NCBI GenBank assembly: GCA_947493575.1
Contig: CANLRQ010000013.1
Coordinates: 1-64,000, forward strand
Length of the DNA stretch: 64,000 bases
Direction: 5' to 3'
Origin: an uncultured Marinomonas sp.
Lineage (GTDB): Bacteria > Pseudomonadota > Gammaproteobacteria > Pseudomonadales > Marinomonadaceae
The notes beneath the pieces were generated by a model. The model searched no databases, was not told where the DNA came from, and was given only the letters and a program-made list of their open reading frames with translations. Shown piece after piece: positions 55,936-64,000 of the stretch (its first letter is position 1; each line of letters opens with the position of its first letter). The position numbers were made by a program, and so were the translations under genes.

Positions 55936-56616
55936 ATGGCACTAAAAGCGGTGAAAACAAAAGTATCTTTAGCAGACAAAGCTTATCGAGAGCTGAAACG
56001 TAAAATTCTTGATAACGAACTGCATTCTAGTCAGCAAATGACCGAAGCAGAAGTGTCGGTTTTACTTAACATGAGTAGAACACCCACTAGAGAAGCTATG
56101 TTACAGCTAGCGAATGAAGGCTTAATAGAACTTAAGCCTCGCCATGGAATGCGTGTCAAACCGATTTCTATCGATGACATGCAAGAGATTTATGAAATTT
56201 TAACAGGATTAGAATCAACGGCTGCTGCCTTGTGTGCAACTAAAGGGCTGACAGAAGAACAACTGTCTCTTATGCATGATGCGGTTGATACAATGAATAA
56301 AACTCTAGACCAAGACAATTTAACAGAGTGGGCAAAAGCGGATGAGCAGTTTCACCGTTACCTTGTCGAATTCGCCGATAACAATAGGCTCACGTCTTTG
56401 GTCAGTAACTTCATTGAGCAATCACATAGATTCCGCATGCTTACTTTGAAAATGCGCCCAAAACCAACAAATTCAAACAAAGACCATCTTGATGTGATTA
56501 GTGCGATTGAACTAAGAGACTCAGAAAAAGCCCGCTTAATTCACCATCAACACAGAGAAAAAAGCGGTCGCATGTTAATTGCACTAATCAAAGAAGTGGG
56601 CTTAAATCATATTTAA
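55936..56616 (+). CDS. GntR-family regulator with FCD ligand domain
   Basis: The product is 226 residues. The winged helix-turn-helix at about 10-75 has LADKAYRELKRKILDNEL and SRTPTREAMLQLANEGLIELKPRHG (split). The FCD domain at about 80-215 binds metal and carboxylates: EQFHRYLVEFADNNRL and the final HHQHREKSG histidines. It ends the SMP-30 operon, so autoregulation and control of tct through 52674-52685 is the simple model. Ends with a terminator at 56659-56692. Confidence 0.88.
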   Translation: MALKAVKTKVSLADKAYRELKRKILDNELHSSQQMTEAEVSVLLNMSRTPTREAMLQLANEGLIELKPRHGMRVKPISIDDMQEIYEILTGLESTAAALCATKGLTEEQLSLMHDAVDTMNKTLDQDNLTEWAKADEQFHRYLVEFADNNRLTSLVSNFIEQSHRFRMLTLKMRPKPTNSNKDHLDVISAIELRDSEKARLIHHQHREKSGRMLIALIKEVGLNHI

Positions 56617-56658
56617 CGGATTCAGTAATACGCTCTTGCAAGTCAAAAAAGCTCTAAA

Positions 56659-56692
56659 AAAAGCCAGATAAAATCGTTTTTATCTGGCTTTT
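56659..56692. terminator. Bidirectional terminator after the GntR gene
   Basis: AAAAGCCAGATAAAA and its complement enclose a 3-base loop, with A and T runs on both sides. It also serves the opposing small gene that ends at 56724. Confidence 0.88.
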
Positions 56693-56723
56693 CAGTCTAA
56701 CCACTCACAGTAACAACAATGCT

Positions 56724-56912
56724 TTAAACACGAATGTTTATAGAATTGCCTAAGTTACCTTGAGGTGCCGTTGATTTTGCAGGGGCAGTTGCACCCGCAC
56801 TGTCTAGCAGCTTTAACGCAGCTTGACCTTCTTGCTTTTGAGCTGACTGCGCTAGTTTTGCACTTAACACTTCAGTCCCATATGACGAGGATGCACCACT
56901 AATAGCGGACAT
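56724..56912 (-). CDS. YjfB-like small motility-associated protein
   Basis: A 62-residue protein: MSAISGASSSYGTEVLSAKL, a helix rich in Gln/Ala (AQSAQKQEGQAALKLLDSAG) and a C-terminal PQGNLGNSINIRV. The helix plus GNxGxxIxxRx ending resembles YjfB-type putative motility proteins; function is unknown. The ATG at 56912 has GGAGAAGG 5 nt upstream, so an ATG eight codons earlier is unneeded. Stand-alone gene with its terminator at 56659-56692. Confidence 0.6.
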   Translation of the reverse strand: MSAISGASSSYGTEVLSAKLAQSAQKQEGQAALKLLDSAGATAPAKSTAPQGNLGNSINIRV

Positions 56913-56989
56913 AATCCTTCTCCTTTTTATCAACAATGAAACATTGCATCAAGTTATCGGCTTACGATTAGGTTTCATTAGTTTTTTTT

Positions 56990-57056
56990 GAGACCTTTGC
57001 CTCGTCTTATAATCGCTCATGATTTCTAATCGCTCATGACTTAGTGCAAAGGTCTC
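56990..57056. mobile_element. Deleted 67-bp copy of MITE family 1 (copy B)
   Basis: Starts GAGACCTTTGC and ends GTGCAAAGGTCTC. It retains the CTCGTCTTAT and TCGCTCATGACTTAG parts and has an internal duplication of CGCTCATGA; the central 80 bases of the family are missing. Its right end directly touches the glnE stop codon (57057-57059). Confidence 0.7.
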
Positions 57057-59999
57057 TTATAATATAGTCAATTCGACAAACTCATCCCATAAAGCTGAAA
57101 TCACTTCTTGATTCGATAATAGGGCCTCTTTAGGGACAACTCTACCTTGTTTCTGCAAGGTCAATCTATGCACATAAGCACGATACAATTTATAGCTCTC
57201 TGCTAATTGATCAGCATTTTCTTGACTGATCACCCCTTTCTTCGCCGCTGTTTCAAGTTGGCGAATATTATCTGAAAATACCACCAGCTCAGGGTGATTT
57301 TGAGAATGCAGCAGCACCAAATATTGCACCATAAACTCAATATCAATAATGCCACCTTTACCTTGTTTAATATCGAACTCAAGGTCTTTTTTGCTTGTGT
57401 CTAGATGCGCTCTCATTTTCTCGCGCATCTTAACGACCTCTGTTTTTAGCTCATCAGGCTGGCGCGCTTTGGATAAGGTATCAGAACGTATGGTATTGAA
57501 CTTATCAACGAGAGTTTCATTGCCAGCTAGGGGCCTTGCCCTTGTCAATGCTTGATGCTCCCATACCCAGGCTTCATTTGATTGATAATCACGGAAAGCC
57601 GTTAAGCTGGAAACCAATAGTCCTGAGTTACCTGAAGGTCTCAATCTCATATCAACTTCATACAAACGACCACTGGCGGTATAGCTTGTTAATAAATGAA
57701 TAATGCGTTGGCCTAAGCGAGTGTAGAAGGTGAGGTTATCAATACTGCGGTTACCATCCGTCGATAATGTATGATTGGCGTTATGCAAGAAGACAAGATC
57801 AAGATCTGAATCATACCCTAGCTCCCAGCCACCTGATTTACCATATCCCACCACCACCAATTGCGGTGTATAAACAGGGTTATTATCTTCATCTGTAGGG
57901 TAGCCATGTCTTTGTGTTAAATAATGCCATGCTTGCTGTAAAACTTGCTCTAACAGTATTTCAGCCAACCAAGTTAAGTGATCACTCACTTTCATCAAAG
58001 GCATTACGTCAGTGATATCACAAGCCGCGATGCGTAAAATAAGAGAATGTCGAAAGCGTCTCATCGCATCCATTTTCGCTTCTTCGTCTTCTTCCGGTAA
58101 ACGAAGCAGTATTTGCCTTAGCTCAGTTTCCATTGACTCTTTATTTGGTGGAGAGAATAAAGTTTGGGCATCCAATAACTCATCTAACAACATTGGCGTT
58201 GTTGAAATGGCTTCGGAGAACCACACACTTTCTCGGCATAAACGGATCAAATGAGTTATGGCTGTTGGGTTCTCACATAATAAAACCAAATATGCGGTGC
58301 GACGTAATACGGCTTCCAAAATAACCAATACGCGCTCTAGCACTAAATCCGGCTGTTTTTCCGTAGACAACTTTAACGCAAAGCTAGCAAAGAAGGTCGC
58401 CAACCTTTCTTGCCCTATGGGTTGCATAAAAACTACCCCTCGAGAAGCAATAAACCTCTGTATTTGGTCTATGCTTTCCTCTGCTTTGAGCCATGGAATA
58501 TTAGCTACTAATTCTTCAATGGTTTCCTTACAAGACTCCCCTCTAAACAGCACACGCCATGATTCCAAGTGAGGCAGAGCACTGTTTGTTTCTTGCTCTT
58601 CTTCAATTAAAGACTCAAACTCAACATGGACACGTTTACGTTGTTGCCAGAGTAAATCATCGAGAGATTGCCAACTATCAAAACCTAACATAGCAGCTAG
58701 CAATGCTCGTTCATCTTCTTCAGTAGGCAATAGCTGTGTCTGCTCGTCACGTATACTTTGTAAGCCATGCTCTACACGACGCAGCAAGGTATACGCCGTC
58801 CATAAATTATCCGTCTGAGATTTGTCTAAATACTGCTGTTGAGATAAATAAGGCAATACCTGATACAAGGATTGAGCCTGCAAACGAGTGTCTCGTCCGC
58901 CGTGTAATATTTGAATGGCTTGCACGATAAATTCAATTTCTCGAATGCCGCCCTCCCCTAGCTTGATATTGTGCTCAATGCCTTTCCTTTGAACTTCTTT
59001 CTCTATCATACTTTTTAAGTCACGCAGCGCTGAGATGGCTGAGAAATCTAAGTATTTACGAAAAACAAATGGCCGTCGTAGCTGTTCAAAAGCTCTTACA
59101 TCTTCGGGGTTTCCAGCCATTACCCGAGCTTTAATCATGGCATAACGCTCCCAGTCGCGCCCCTGATCTTGATAATAGTTTTCTAAAGAATCTAAATTCA
59201 GTACTAGAGCGCCACTTTGACCAAATGGTCTTAAGCGCATATCTACTCGAAATACAAAACCGTCCGCATTCACCACATCTAGGTGCTGTATTAATTTCTG
59301 ACCTACTTTAATGAAATACTCTTGGTTAGAAATGGATTTTTTACCGCCTTGAGTCTCTCCATGCTCACGGAAAGCAAAAATCAAATCGATATCAGAAGAT
59401 AGGTTCAGCTCACCACCGCCTAATTTCCCCATACCGATAACAATCAATGATAGTTCTTGGCCATTTTCATCAATAGCACGACCATAAAGCCTAGAATAAT
59501 ACGACTCTATCCACTGAATGCTGGCATTCACACAGGCATCAGCCAATAGGGTCAAATAATGAGTTAGTTTTTTCAAACTGATGGCTTGACGAACATCTAA
59601 GAAGATCAGGCAAACCATACAGTACTGTCTCACTAGTCTGAGACGAGACATAAGGGCCTTCTCATCCATTTCTAATGGATTATCTAACGAGATCAGGATA
59701 TCTGCGACAGAAGGAGGCGGTAAGGTCTCTGGTGTAATACTTATCAGATTAAGAATCCACTTAGGATGACGTAAGAGCTGCGTATAAACGTACTCACTGA
59801 CACAAATAACAGCGTATATTTCTTCCCAAACTGCGGCCGATAGAGGAGGTAAATTATCCATCCTATAACGATCTTGCAGCTCATTTAAGCGGTTAACTTC
59901 CCCCTTAGCTTGTGCATAAGCCATTAGATGAGGGTTATTGTTTTTCGTCATGATTAATTGAAAATCATCAACTGATACTGGAGCCATTATTTTTGTCAT
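57057..59999 (-). CDS. glnE: Bifunctional glutamine synthetase adenylyltransferase/deadenylase GlnE
   Basis: A 980-residue enzyme that adenylylates and deadenylylates GlnA in response to PII. Both nucleotidyltransferase domains are intact: GMGKLGGGELNLSSDIDLIF (deadenylase half, N-terminal) and GYGKSGGWELGYDSDLDLVF (adenylylase half), with GlnD-type linker and C-terminal helices. ATG at 59999 with GAGG 6 nt upstream is preferred to GTG at 60005. The stop TAA abuts a MITE end; the last residues (VELTIL) may have been altered by that insertion. 20 bp after the CYTH gene stop. Confidence 0.95.
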   Translation of the reverse strand: MTKIMAPVSVDDFQLIMTKNNNPHLMAYAQAKGEVNRLNELQDRYRMDNLPPLSAAVWEEIYAVICVSEYVYTQLLRHPKWILNLISITPETLPPPSVADILISLDNPLEMDEKALMSRLRLVRQYCMVCLIFLDVRQAISLKKLTHYLTLLADACVNASIQWIESYYSRLYGRAIDENGQELSLIVIGMGKLGGGELNLSSDIDLIFAFREHGETQGGKKSISNQEYFIKVGQKLIQHLDVVNADGFVFRVDMRLRPFGQSGALVLNLDSLENYYQDQGRDWERYAMIKARVMAGNPEDVRAFEQLRRPFVFRKYLDFSAISALRDLKSMIEKEVQRKGIEHNIKLGEGGIREIEFIVQAIQILHGGRDTRLQAQSLYQVLPYLSQQQYLDKSQTDNLWTAYTLLRRVEHGLQSIRDEQTQLLPTEEDERALLAAMLGFDSWQSLDDLLWQQRKRVHVEFESLIEEEQETNSALPHLESWRVLFRGESCKETIEELVANIPWLKAEESIDQIQRFIASRGVVFMQPIGQERLATFFASFALKLSTEKQPDLVLERVLVILEAVLRRTAYLVLLCENPTAITHLIRLCRESVWFSEAISTTPMLLDELLDAQTLFSPPNKESMETELRQILLRLPEEDEEAKMDAMRRFRHSLILRIAACDITDVMPLMKVSDHLTWLAEILLEQVLQQAWHYLTQRHGYPTDEDNNPVYTPQLVVVGYGKSGGWELGYDSDLDLVFLHNANHTLSTDGNRSIDNLTFYTRLGQRIIHLLTSYTASGRLYEVDMRLRPSGNSGLLVSSLTAFRDYQSNEAWVWEHQALTRARPLAGNETLVDKFNTIRSDTLSKARQPDELKTEVVKMREKMRAHLDTSKKDLEFDIKQGKGGIIDIEFMVQYLVLLHSQNHPELVVFSDNIRQLETAAKKGVISQENADQLAESYKLYRAYVHRLTLQKQGRVVPKEALLSNQEVISALWDEFVELTIL

Positions 60000-60025
60000 A
60001 TACACCTCAACCCATCGTCTTCAAT

Positions 60026-60961
60026 TTAGTGCTGTGAATTAAGCCAATGGCCTACTTTCAACATACAAACACCCATTTGAGTTTGCATTGCTAACTCTTG
60101 ATATTTAGGGGTATTATCATTCGGCGGTTGCTCGACCATAGTTAATAAAGTTTGAATTTCTTCAGCAAGCTCAGTACTCAGAAGACGTTTTAATGACTGT
60201 AATGCTTGATCCACTTTTTCAAATAAATCATCGTCTTGTCGATGGATCATGGCCTCCCAATAAGTCAGCCATATTTCATACCAATAAACACTTTGTTCAA
60301 ATTGAGTAGCCGATACAGGTAAATTCTCAGGCAGTTCAATAACAGGATTTTTTAAACGCACTCCTCTTTGCGCTTTGCTTACTGTACAGACCTGAACAGG
60401 AACCTGATACGCCATCAATAATGCGGTTTCATAGAGATCCTTTTCCAGACCTTGCTTTAATTCAAACTCAATTTCACAAATGTCATCTTTACCATAAGGA
60501 GACACCACATCACCTTTATCACAAACCGCTTCAATAACAGCATTCGGGCTATTAATTAACCATATTTGACGTTCAAAATCCGTTCTATAAACAATATCTA
60601 CTGCTGACTGCCATTGCTCTTGCTTCAGTTGGCTAGGAAGCATTTGATCGGTTATTAAAGCGAAATCAAGGACATCATTAGGCACTTCCCATTCCCACTC
60701 TCCACGAGCATGCATGCCAACTCGGCTCACCCCTCGTGTTTTCAGTGTCTGAATGTATTTTTGATTAACAGATCGGATTCTCAAGGCAATACCAGAAGAC
60801 ATGAGTAAGCCTTCTGGAGTATCGTAATATGCATTCATCAATTGCAAAGTGGGTTGGCGCTCACCTTGCTCAGAGTCCGAGCAAAGTGTATTTAAATAAT
60901 TCACAGCTTGATCGAAGCAGGTAGGGTGAACCATGAGTTTTAACTCGAGTTCAGTTGCCAT
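60026..60961 (-). CDS. CYTH-domain triphosphatase (YgiF-like, short)
   Basis: The product is 311 residues. The N-terminal CYTH domain opens with the ATELELKL (ExExK) motif and has RIRSVNQKYIQTLKTRG, EWEWE and the acidic EIEFELKQG strand, consistent with inorganic triphosphatase activity like E. coli YgiF. After about residue 205 only a short helical region remains in place of the full CHAD domain (E. coli YgiF has 433 residues). ATG at 60961 has AGAGGA upstream. Next to glnE, as in many gammaproteobacteria. Confidence 0.87.
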   Translation of the reverse strand: MATELELKLMVHPTCFDQAVNYLNTLCSDSEQGERQPTLQLMNAYYDTPEGLLMSSGIALRIRSVNQKYIQTLKTRGVSRVGMHARGEWEWEVPNDVLDFALITDQMLPSQLKQEQWQSAVDIVYRTDFERQIWLINSPNAVIEAVCDKGDVVSPYGKDDICEIEFELKQGLEKDLYETALLMAYQVPVQVCTVSKAQRGVRLKNPVIELPENLPVSATQFEQSVYWYEIWLTYWEAMIHRQDDDLFEKVDQALQSLKRLLSTELAEEIQTLLTMVEQPPNDNTPKYQELAMQTQMGVCMLKVGHWLNSQH

Positions 60962-61075
60962 AAAAATTCCTCTAAAAGACCATATCAAAACAATCAAAAA
61001 TAATTAGCAAAGTGTATCAGAATCGGTAGCTTTCGCTGTTAATTAAGGCAAAATAAACGCAACGAGGAGAAAATT

Positions 61076-62275
61076 ATGCATAAATATCCATCTTTGATCA
61101 GTATGATGACTCAGCTAATTGCCTGTCCATCCATAAGTTGCAGCCAAGCGGAATGGGACCAATCTAACGAAGGAGTCATCACCTTATTGGCGTCTTGGCT
61201 ATCTGAGCTAGGATTTCGCTGTGAGGTTCTGCCTTTGCCAAACCAACCAACTAAATTTAACTTAGTGGCCACCTTGGGAGAAGGTGATGGCGGATTAGTT
61301 TTATCTGGGCACACAGACACAGTGCCTTATGATCAAGGAAAGTGGCAGACAAACCCTTTTGCTTTAGAAGAAAGAGACAATAAGCTTTTTGGTTTGGGCT
61401 CCTGTGACATGAAAGGCTTTTTTGCCATCGTTATCGACACAGTTTCCAAGATGGAATTAACAGCACTCAAGCAACCTCTCATTATTTTAGCCACTGCGGA
61501 TGAAGAAAGTTCCATGGCAGGTGCTCGGGCACTGGCCGAACAAAATCAAGTGAAAGCACGTTATGCATTAATTGGAGAACCAACAAAATTGACTCCAATT
61601 CACGCCCATAAAGGCATAATGATGGAACGAATCCAAGTAACAGGACAAAGTGGCCACTCATCCAACCCAGCATTAGGCAACAATGCTCTTGATGCCATGC
61701 ATAGTGTGATGGGCGAATTAATGAGTTATCGAACAGAATTAAGAAAGCGCTTTAATGATGCAAACTTTGCGATTAATTACCCAACCATGAACTTGGGTTG
61801 CATTCATGGCGGCGACAGTCCAAACCGTATCTGTGGCAAATGTGAGATTGAATTTGACCTTAGAGCTCTGCCCGGTATGAGCAATCAAGCTTTAATGGAA
61901 GAAATTACTAAGCTATTGCCAGCGATTGAAGACAAAACAGGCACACAAATCCAAATGAATAGCTTATTTCCTGATGTCCCTTCATTTGCTACACCAATCA
62001 ATTCTGACATCATTCAAGCATGTGAAAAACTCACTCGGAAAAAAGCGGAAACCGTCGCATTTGCAACTGAAGGCCCATTCTTAAACCAAATGGGAATGCA
62101 AACACTGATCTTAGGCCCCGGCTCTATTGATCAAGCACATCAACCAAACGAATTTTTGGCCCTCGATCAAATTCGCCCTATGGCACATATCATTGAATCT
62201 TTAATCGGTCATTATTGCTTACTAGAAAGCAAACCACTTACATTCATTCCTCAAGAAACAGGAGACCCACTCTAA
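61076..62275 (+). CDS. argE: Acetylornithine deacetylase ArgE
   Basis: A 399-residue M20-family zinc hydrolase that removes acetate from N-acetylornithine in arginine synthesis. Metal ligands: LSGHTDTVPYD (His, Asp), LGSCDMKGFF (Asp), ADEESSMAGAR (catalytic Glu and metal Glu), and IGEPTKLTPI. AACGAGGAG gives a strong ribosome site. Its stop overlaps the argA start (TAATG). Confidence 0.93.
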   Translation: MHKYPSLISMMTQLIACPSISCSQAEWDQSNEGVITLLASWLSELGFRCEVLPLPNQPTKFNLVATLGEGDGGLVLSGHTDTVPYDQGKWQTNPFALEERDNKLFGLGSCDMKGFFAIVIDTVSKMELTALKQPLIILATADEESSMAGARALAEQNQVKARYALIGEPTKLTPIHAHKGIMMERIQVTGQSGHSSNPALGNNALDAMHSVMGELMSYRTELRKRFNDANFAINYPTMNLGCIHGGDSPNRICGKCEIEFDLRALPGMSNQALMEEITKLLPAIEDKTGTQIQMNSLFPDVPSFATPINSDIIQACEKLTRKKAETVAFATEGPFLNQMGMQTLILGPGSIDQAHQPNEFLALDQIRPMAHIIESLIGHYCLLESKPLTFIPQETGDPL

Positions 62276-63603
62276 TGGGGGAAGACACACATAGCGATTT
62301 AAATTATGTCGATTGGTTTCGTCATTCATCGCCTTATATTAATTCTCATAGAAACAAAACATTTGTTATTTTTATTCCAGGTGAAGCGATAGAAAGCCCT
62401 TTATTCCCTAATATTATTAGCGACCTGGCCTTAATGGATTCTCTCGGGGTACGCTTAGTTTTGGTTCAAGGTGCACGCCCTCAAATAGAACGCGTATTAC
62501 AAAACCGACACCTTTCTTCGGATATACATTGCGGTTTTCGAGTTACGCCTCAAGATCATCTATTGGACATTATGCAAGCCTCTGCTGCCGTTCGCGTTCA
62601 ACTAGAAGCGCAACTCTCTATGGGGTTGGCTAACACACCTATGGCCGGAGCTCGATTAAAAGTATGCAGTGGTAATTATGTAATTGCTCGACCATTAGGC
62701 ATAGTTGACGGCATTGATTTTGGTCACTCAGGAGAAGTAAGACGGATAGACAGTGATGCTATTTTCCGTTTGCTAAAAGACGACAACATGGTGCTGCTGC
62801 CACACCTTGGTTTTTCACCCACAGGTGAGGTTTTTAATTTAAAAGGCGAAGACGTAGCAACCCAAGCAGCGATTCAGTTAAAAGCCGATAAGCTCATTAT
62901 GTTTAATGAGAAAGAAGGCATTTTAAACAGTGAAGAACAATTACTTTCAGAAATACTCGCTCACGATGCACAACAAATCGTGAATAAAATGGACGATCAA
63001 GATTCTACCAAAGGCACGTTAAAGGCCTGTGTTGATGCCGTAAAGAATGGCGTTCCTAGAGCACACCTTATTTCCTACAACGAAAATGGCGGCTTAATCA
63101 GAGAGCTTTTTACCCGTGAAGGCGCCGGCACCATGGTAGATGAAGACAGCTATGAGCAATTACGTTCGGCCAACATTGATGATGTTGGTGGCATGATGGC
63201 ACTGTTGGAGCCTCTAGAAGAAAAAGGCGTTCTGGTACGTCGCTCTCGTGAATTATTAGAAAATGAAATCGAACGCTTTCTCATTATAGAAAGAGACGGA
63301 GCCATTGTTGCCTGCGCAGCATTATATCCCTTTGAAGAAGGCTCTGGCGAACTTGCCTGCCTAGCTGTATCCCCTGACTACAGAGGATCTAACCGAGGTG
63401 AACGCTTACTTAAAGGTATTGAGTCAGAAGCTCAGAAGCAAGGTTTATCAACTTTGTTTTTATTAACAACACGAACGGCTCATTGGTTTTTAGAGCGTGG
63501 ATTTGTTGCCGGCAGCGTAAGTCATTTACCCGTTAAAAAGCAAGCTCTTTATAACTACCAACGTAATTCAAAAATATTTGTTCGAGACTTAACTAAAAAT
63601 TAA
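62275..63603 (+). CDS. argA: N-acetylglutamate synthase ArgA
   Basis: A 442-residue enzyme for the first step of arginine biosynthesis. Amino-acid-kinase domain at about 20-290 (RLVLVQGARPQIERVL, MAGARLKVCSGNYVIARPLG); GNAT domain at about 295-440 with the acetyl-CoA loop SPDYRGSNRGERLL. This is the classic bacterial ArgA architecture. The ATG at 62275 shares a base with the argE stop; an upstream in-frame ATG (62215) lies in argE and is unlikely. Arginine feedback acts on the kinase-like domain in the family. Confidence 0.93.
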   Translation: MGEDTHSDLNYVDWFRHSSPYINSHRNKTFVIFIPGEAIESPLFPNIISDLALMDSLGVRLVLVQGARPQIERVLQNRHLSSDIHCGFRVTPQDHLLDIMQASAAVRVQLEAQLSMGLANTPMAGARLKVCSGNYVIARPLGIVDGIDFGHSGEVRRIDSDAIFRLLKDDNMVLLPHLGFSPTGEVFNLKGEDVATQAAIQLKADKLIMFNEKEGILNSEEQLLSEILAHDAQQIVNKMDDQDSTKGTLKACVDAVKNGVPRAHLISYNENGGLIRELFTREGAGTMVDEDSYEQLRSANIDDVGGMMALLEPLEEKGVLVRRSRELLENEIERFLIIERDGAIVACAALYPFEEGSGELACLAVSPDYRGSNRGERLLKGIESEAQKQGLSTLFLLTTRTAHWFLERGFVAGSVSHLPVKKQALYNYQRNSKIFVRDLTKN

Positions 63604-63613
63604 TTAAAAAGCT

Positions 63614-63647
63614 CACCCCTAATAATTGGCTTTCAGTTATTAGGGTG
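63614..63647 (+). terminator. Weak stem-loop after argA
   Basis: CACCCCTAATAA pairs with TTATTAGGGTG with one bulged base, 11 bp after the argA stop. There is no clear T run, so it may be a rho-dependent or weak terminator. Confidence 0.5.
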
Positions 63648-63704
63648 TTGCCTTAAATAGACTAGGTTATTATAAGACTGAAGATCGGCTGTTGATATCA
63701 TATT

Positions 63705-63844
63705 GAGACCAGTACACGACCACTACGCTTACTAACACTTTGTTAAAAACAGACTCAAAATGCGCATTTATAACTCATAAACTCCGCTTTTTCGTCTGTT
63801 TTTACCCAGCCTTATCATCGCTCATGATTTCGTGCAAAAGTCTC
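63705..63844. mobile_element. 140-bp MITE family 1 (copy C)
   Basis: The ends are GAGACC and AGTCTC; the interior keeps the CACTTTGTTAAAAACAG, CATTTATAACTCATAAACT and CTTTTTCGTCTGTTTTTAC parts shared with copy A (13997-14135). ATT flanks both ends (63702-63704, 63845-63847), a possible 3-bp duplication. The right end overlaps the stop codon of the DegP-like gene. Confidence 0.75.
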
Positions 63845-64000
63845 ATTCCGTAATTTTAAATGGAATAAACATTGGATAGCTGTCTCGAATAACTCTCATA
63901 GGAACAGAACGATTACTTGGTAAGTTCGCTATAATTTTTGAGAATGTATCTACATTATCAACATCCTTACTGTTTAACATGGTAATAACATCGCCTTGTT
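63843..64000 (-). CDS. DegP/MucD-type periplasmic serine protease, C-terminal end (partial)
   Basis: Only the last 51 codons are in the window: GDVITMLNSKDVDNVDTFSK, then ANLPSNRSVPMRVIRD and FIPFKITE. This matches the final PDZ domain of DegP/DegQ/MucD proteases, whose second PDZ usually ends in a similar VLRxGxxxFIxxKL-like strand. TGA (63843-63845) uses two bases of the adjoining MITE end. Protease family and full length cannot be judged. Confidence 0.75.
   Translation of the reverse strand, partial: QGDVITMLNSKDVDNVDTFSKIIANLPSNRSVPMRVIRDSYPMFIPFKITE

Overview
The window looks like chromosome from an AT-rich marine gammaproteobacterium, most likely Marinomonas or another Oceanospirillales genus. 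This is inferred from housekeeping gene types (glnE, argE/argA, efp with epmA and epmB, a panP-type aspartate decarboxylase), the abundance of TRAP and TTT solute transporters, and a complete type VI secretion system. No rRNA, tRNA or CRISPR array was recognised.

Layout. (1) 1-5.9 kb is a mobile-DNA graveyard: IS1182-like and IS110-like transposase remnants, a short reverse-strand integron cassette stretch (one clear attC, one possible attC, two or three cassette ORFs), a small IR-bounded element sitting inside the attC core site, an IS91-like transposase/tyrosine recombinase pair, and hairpin repeats. (2) 6.0-9.6 kb (+): a dctPQM TRAP transporter behind a good sigma-54 promoter. (3) 9.7-33.9 kb (-): a full T6SS operon, in transcription order vgrG, DUF6931-like, PAAR, RelA/SpoT-like putative effector, tssA, hcp, tssB, tssC, second tssC-like gene, tssE, tssF, tssG, clpV, an unexpected periplasmic binding protein, fha, tssJ, tssK, tssL, tssM, Ser/Thr kinase. 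(4) 34.0-38.0 kb (-): a tightly coupled three-gene module of a Cache/HAMP-like membrane sensor, a second such sensor fused to a whole MFS permease, and an orphan periplasmic binding protein. (5) 38.3-46.3 kb (-): DctD/DctB-type two-component pair, epmA, panP and a binding-protein/TRIC-channel fusion. (6) 46.7-48.9 kb: efp and epmB (divergent) and an ABM monooxygenase. (7) 49.2-56.6 kb: a tctABC transporter divergent from an SMP-30 / dehydrogenase / Gfo-Idh-MocA / GntR catabolic operon with palindromic operators between them. (8) 56.7-64.0 kb: YjfB-like small protein, glnE, CYTH phosphatase, argE-argA, and the 3' end of a DegP/MucD-type protease.

How the genes work together. The T6SS set is enough for a working machine, with a VgrG-PAAR-effector module at its head and an FHA/kinase module at its tail. 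The DctB/DctD pair is a plausible activator of dctP 32 kb away. EpmA and EpmB modify Lys34 of EF-P. The GntR regulator probably controls the divergent tct/SMP-30 cluster.

Most notable: the RelA/SpoT-like T6SS cargo, the sensor-MFS fusion module, the element that splits an attC core site, and at least two families of miniature inverted-repeat elements that lie exactly at the stop codons of five different genes.
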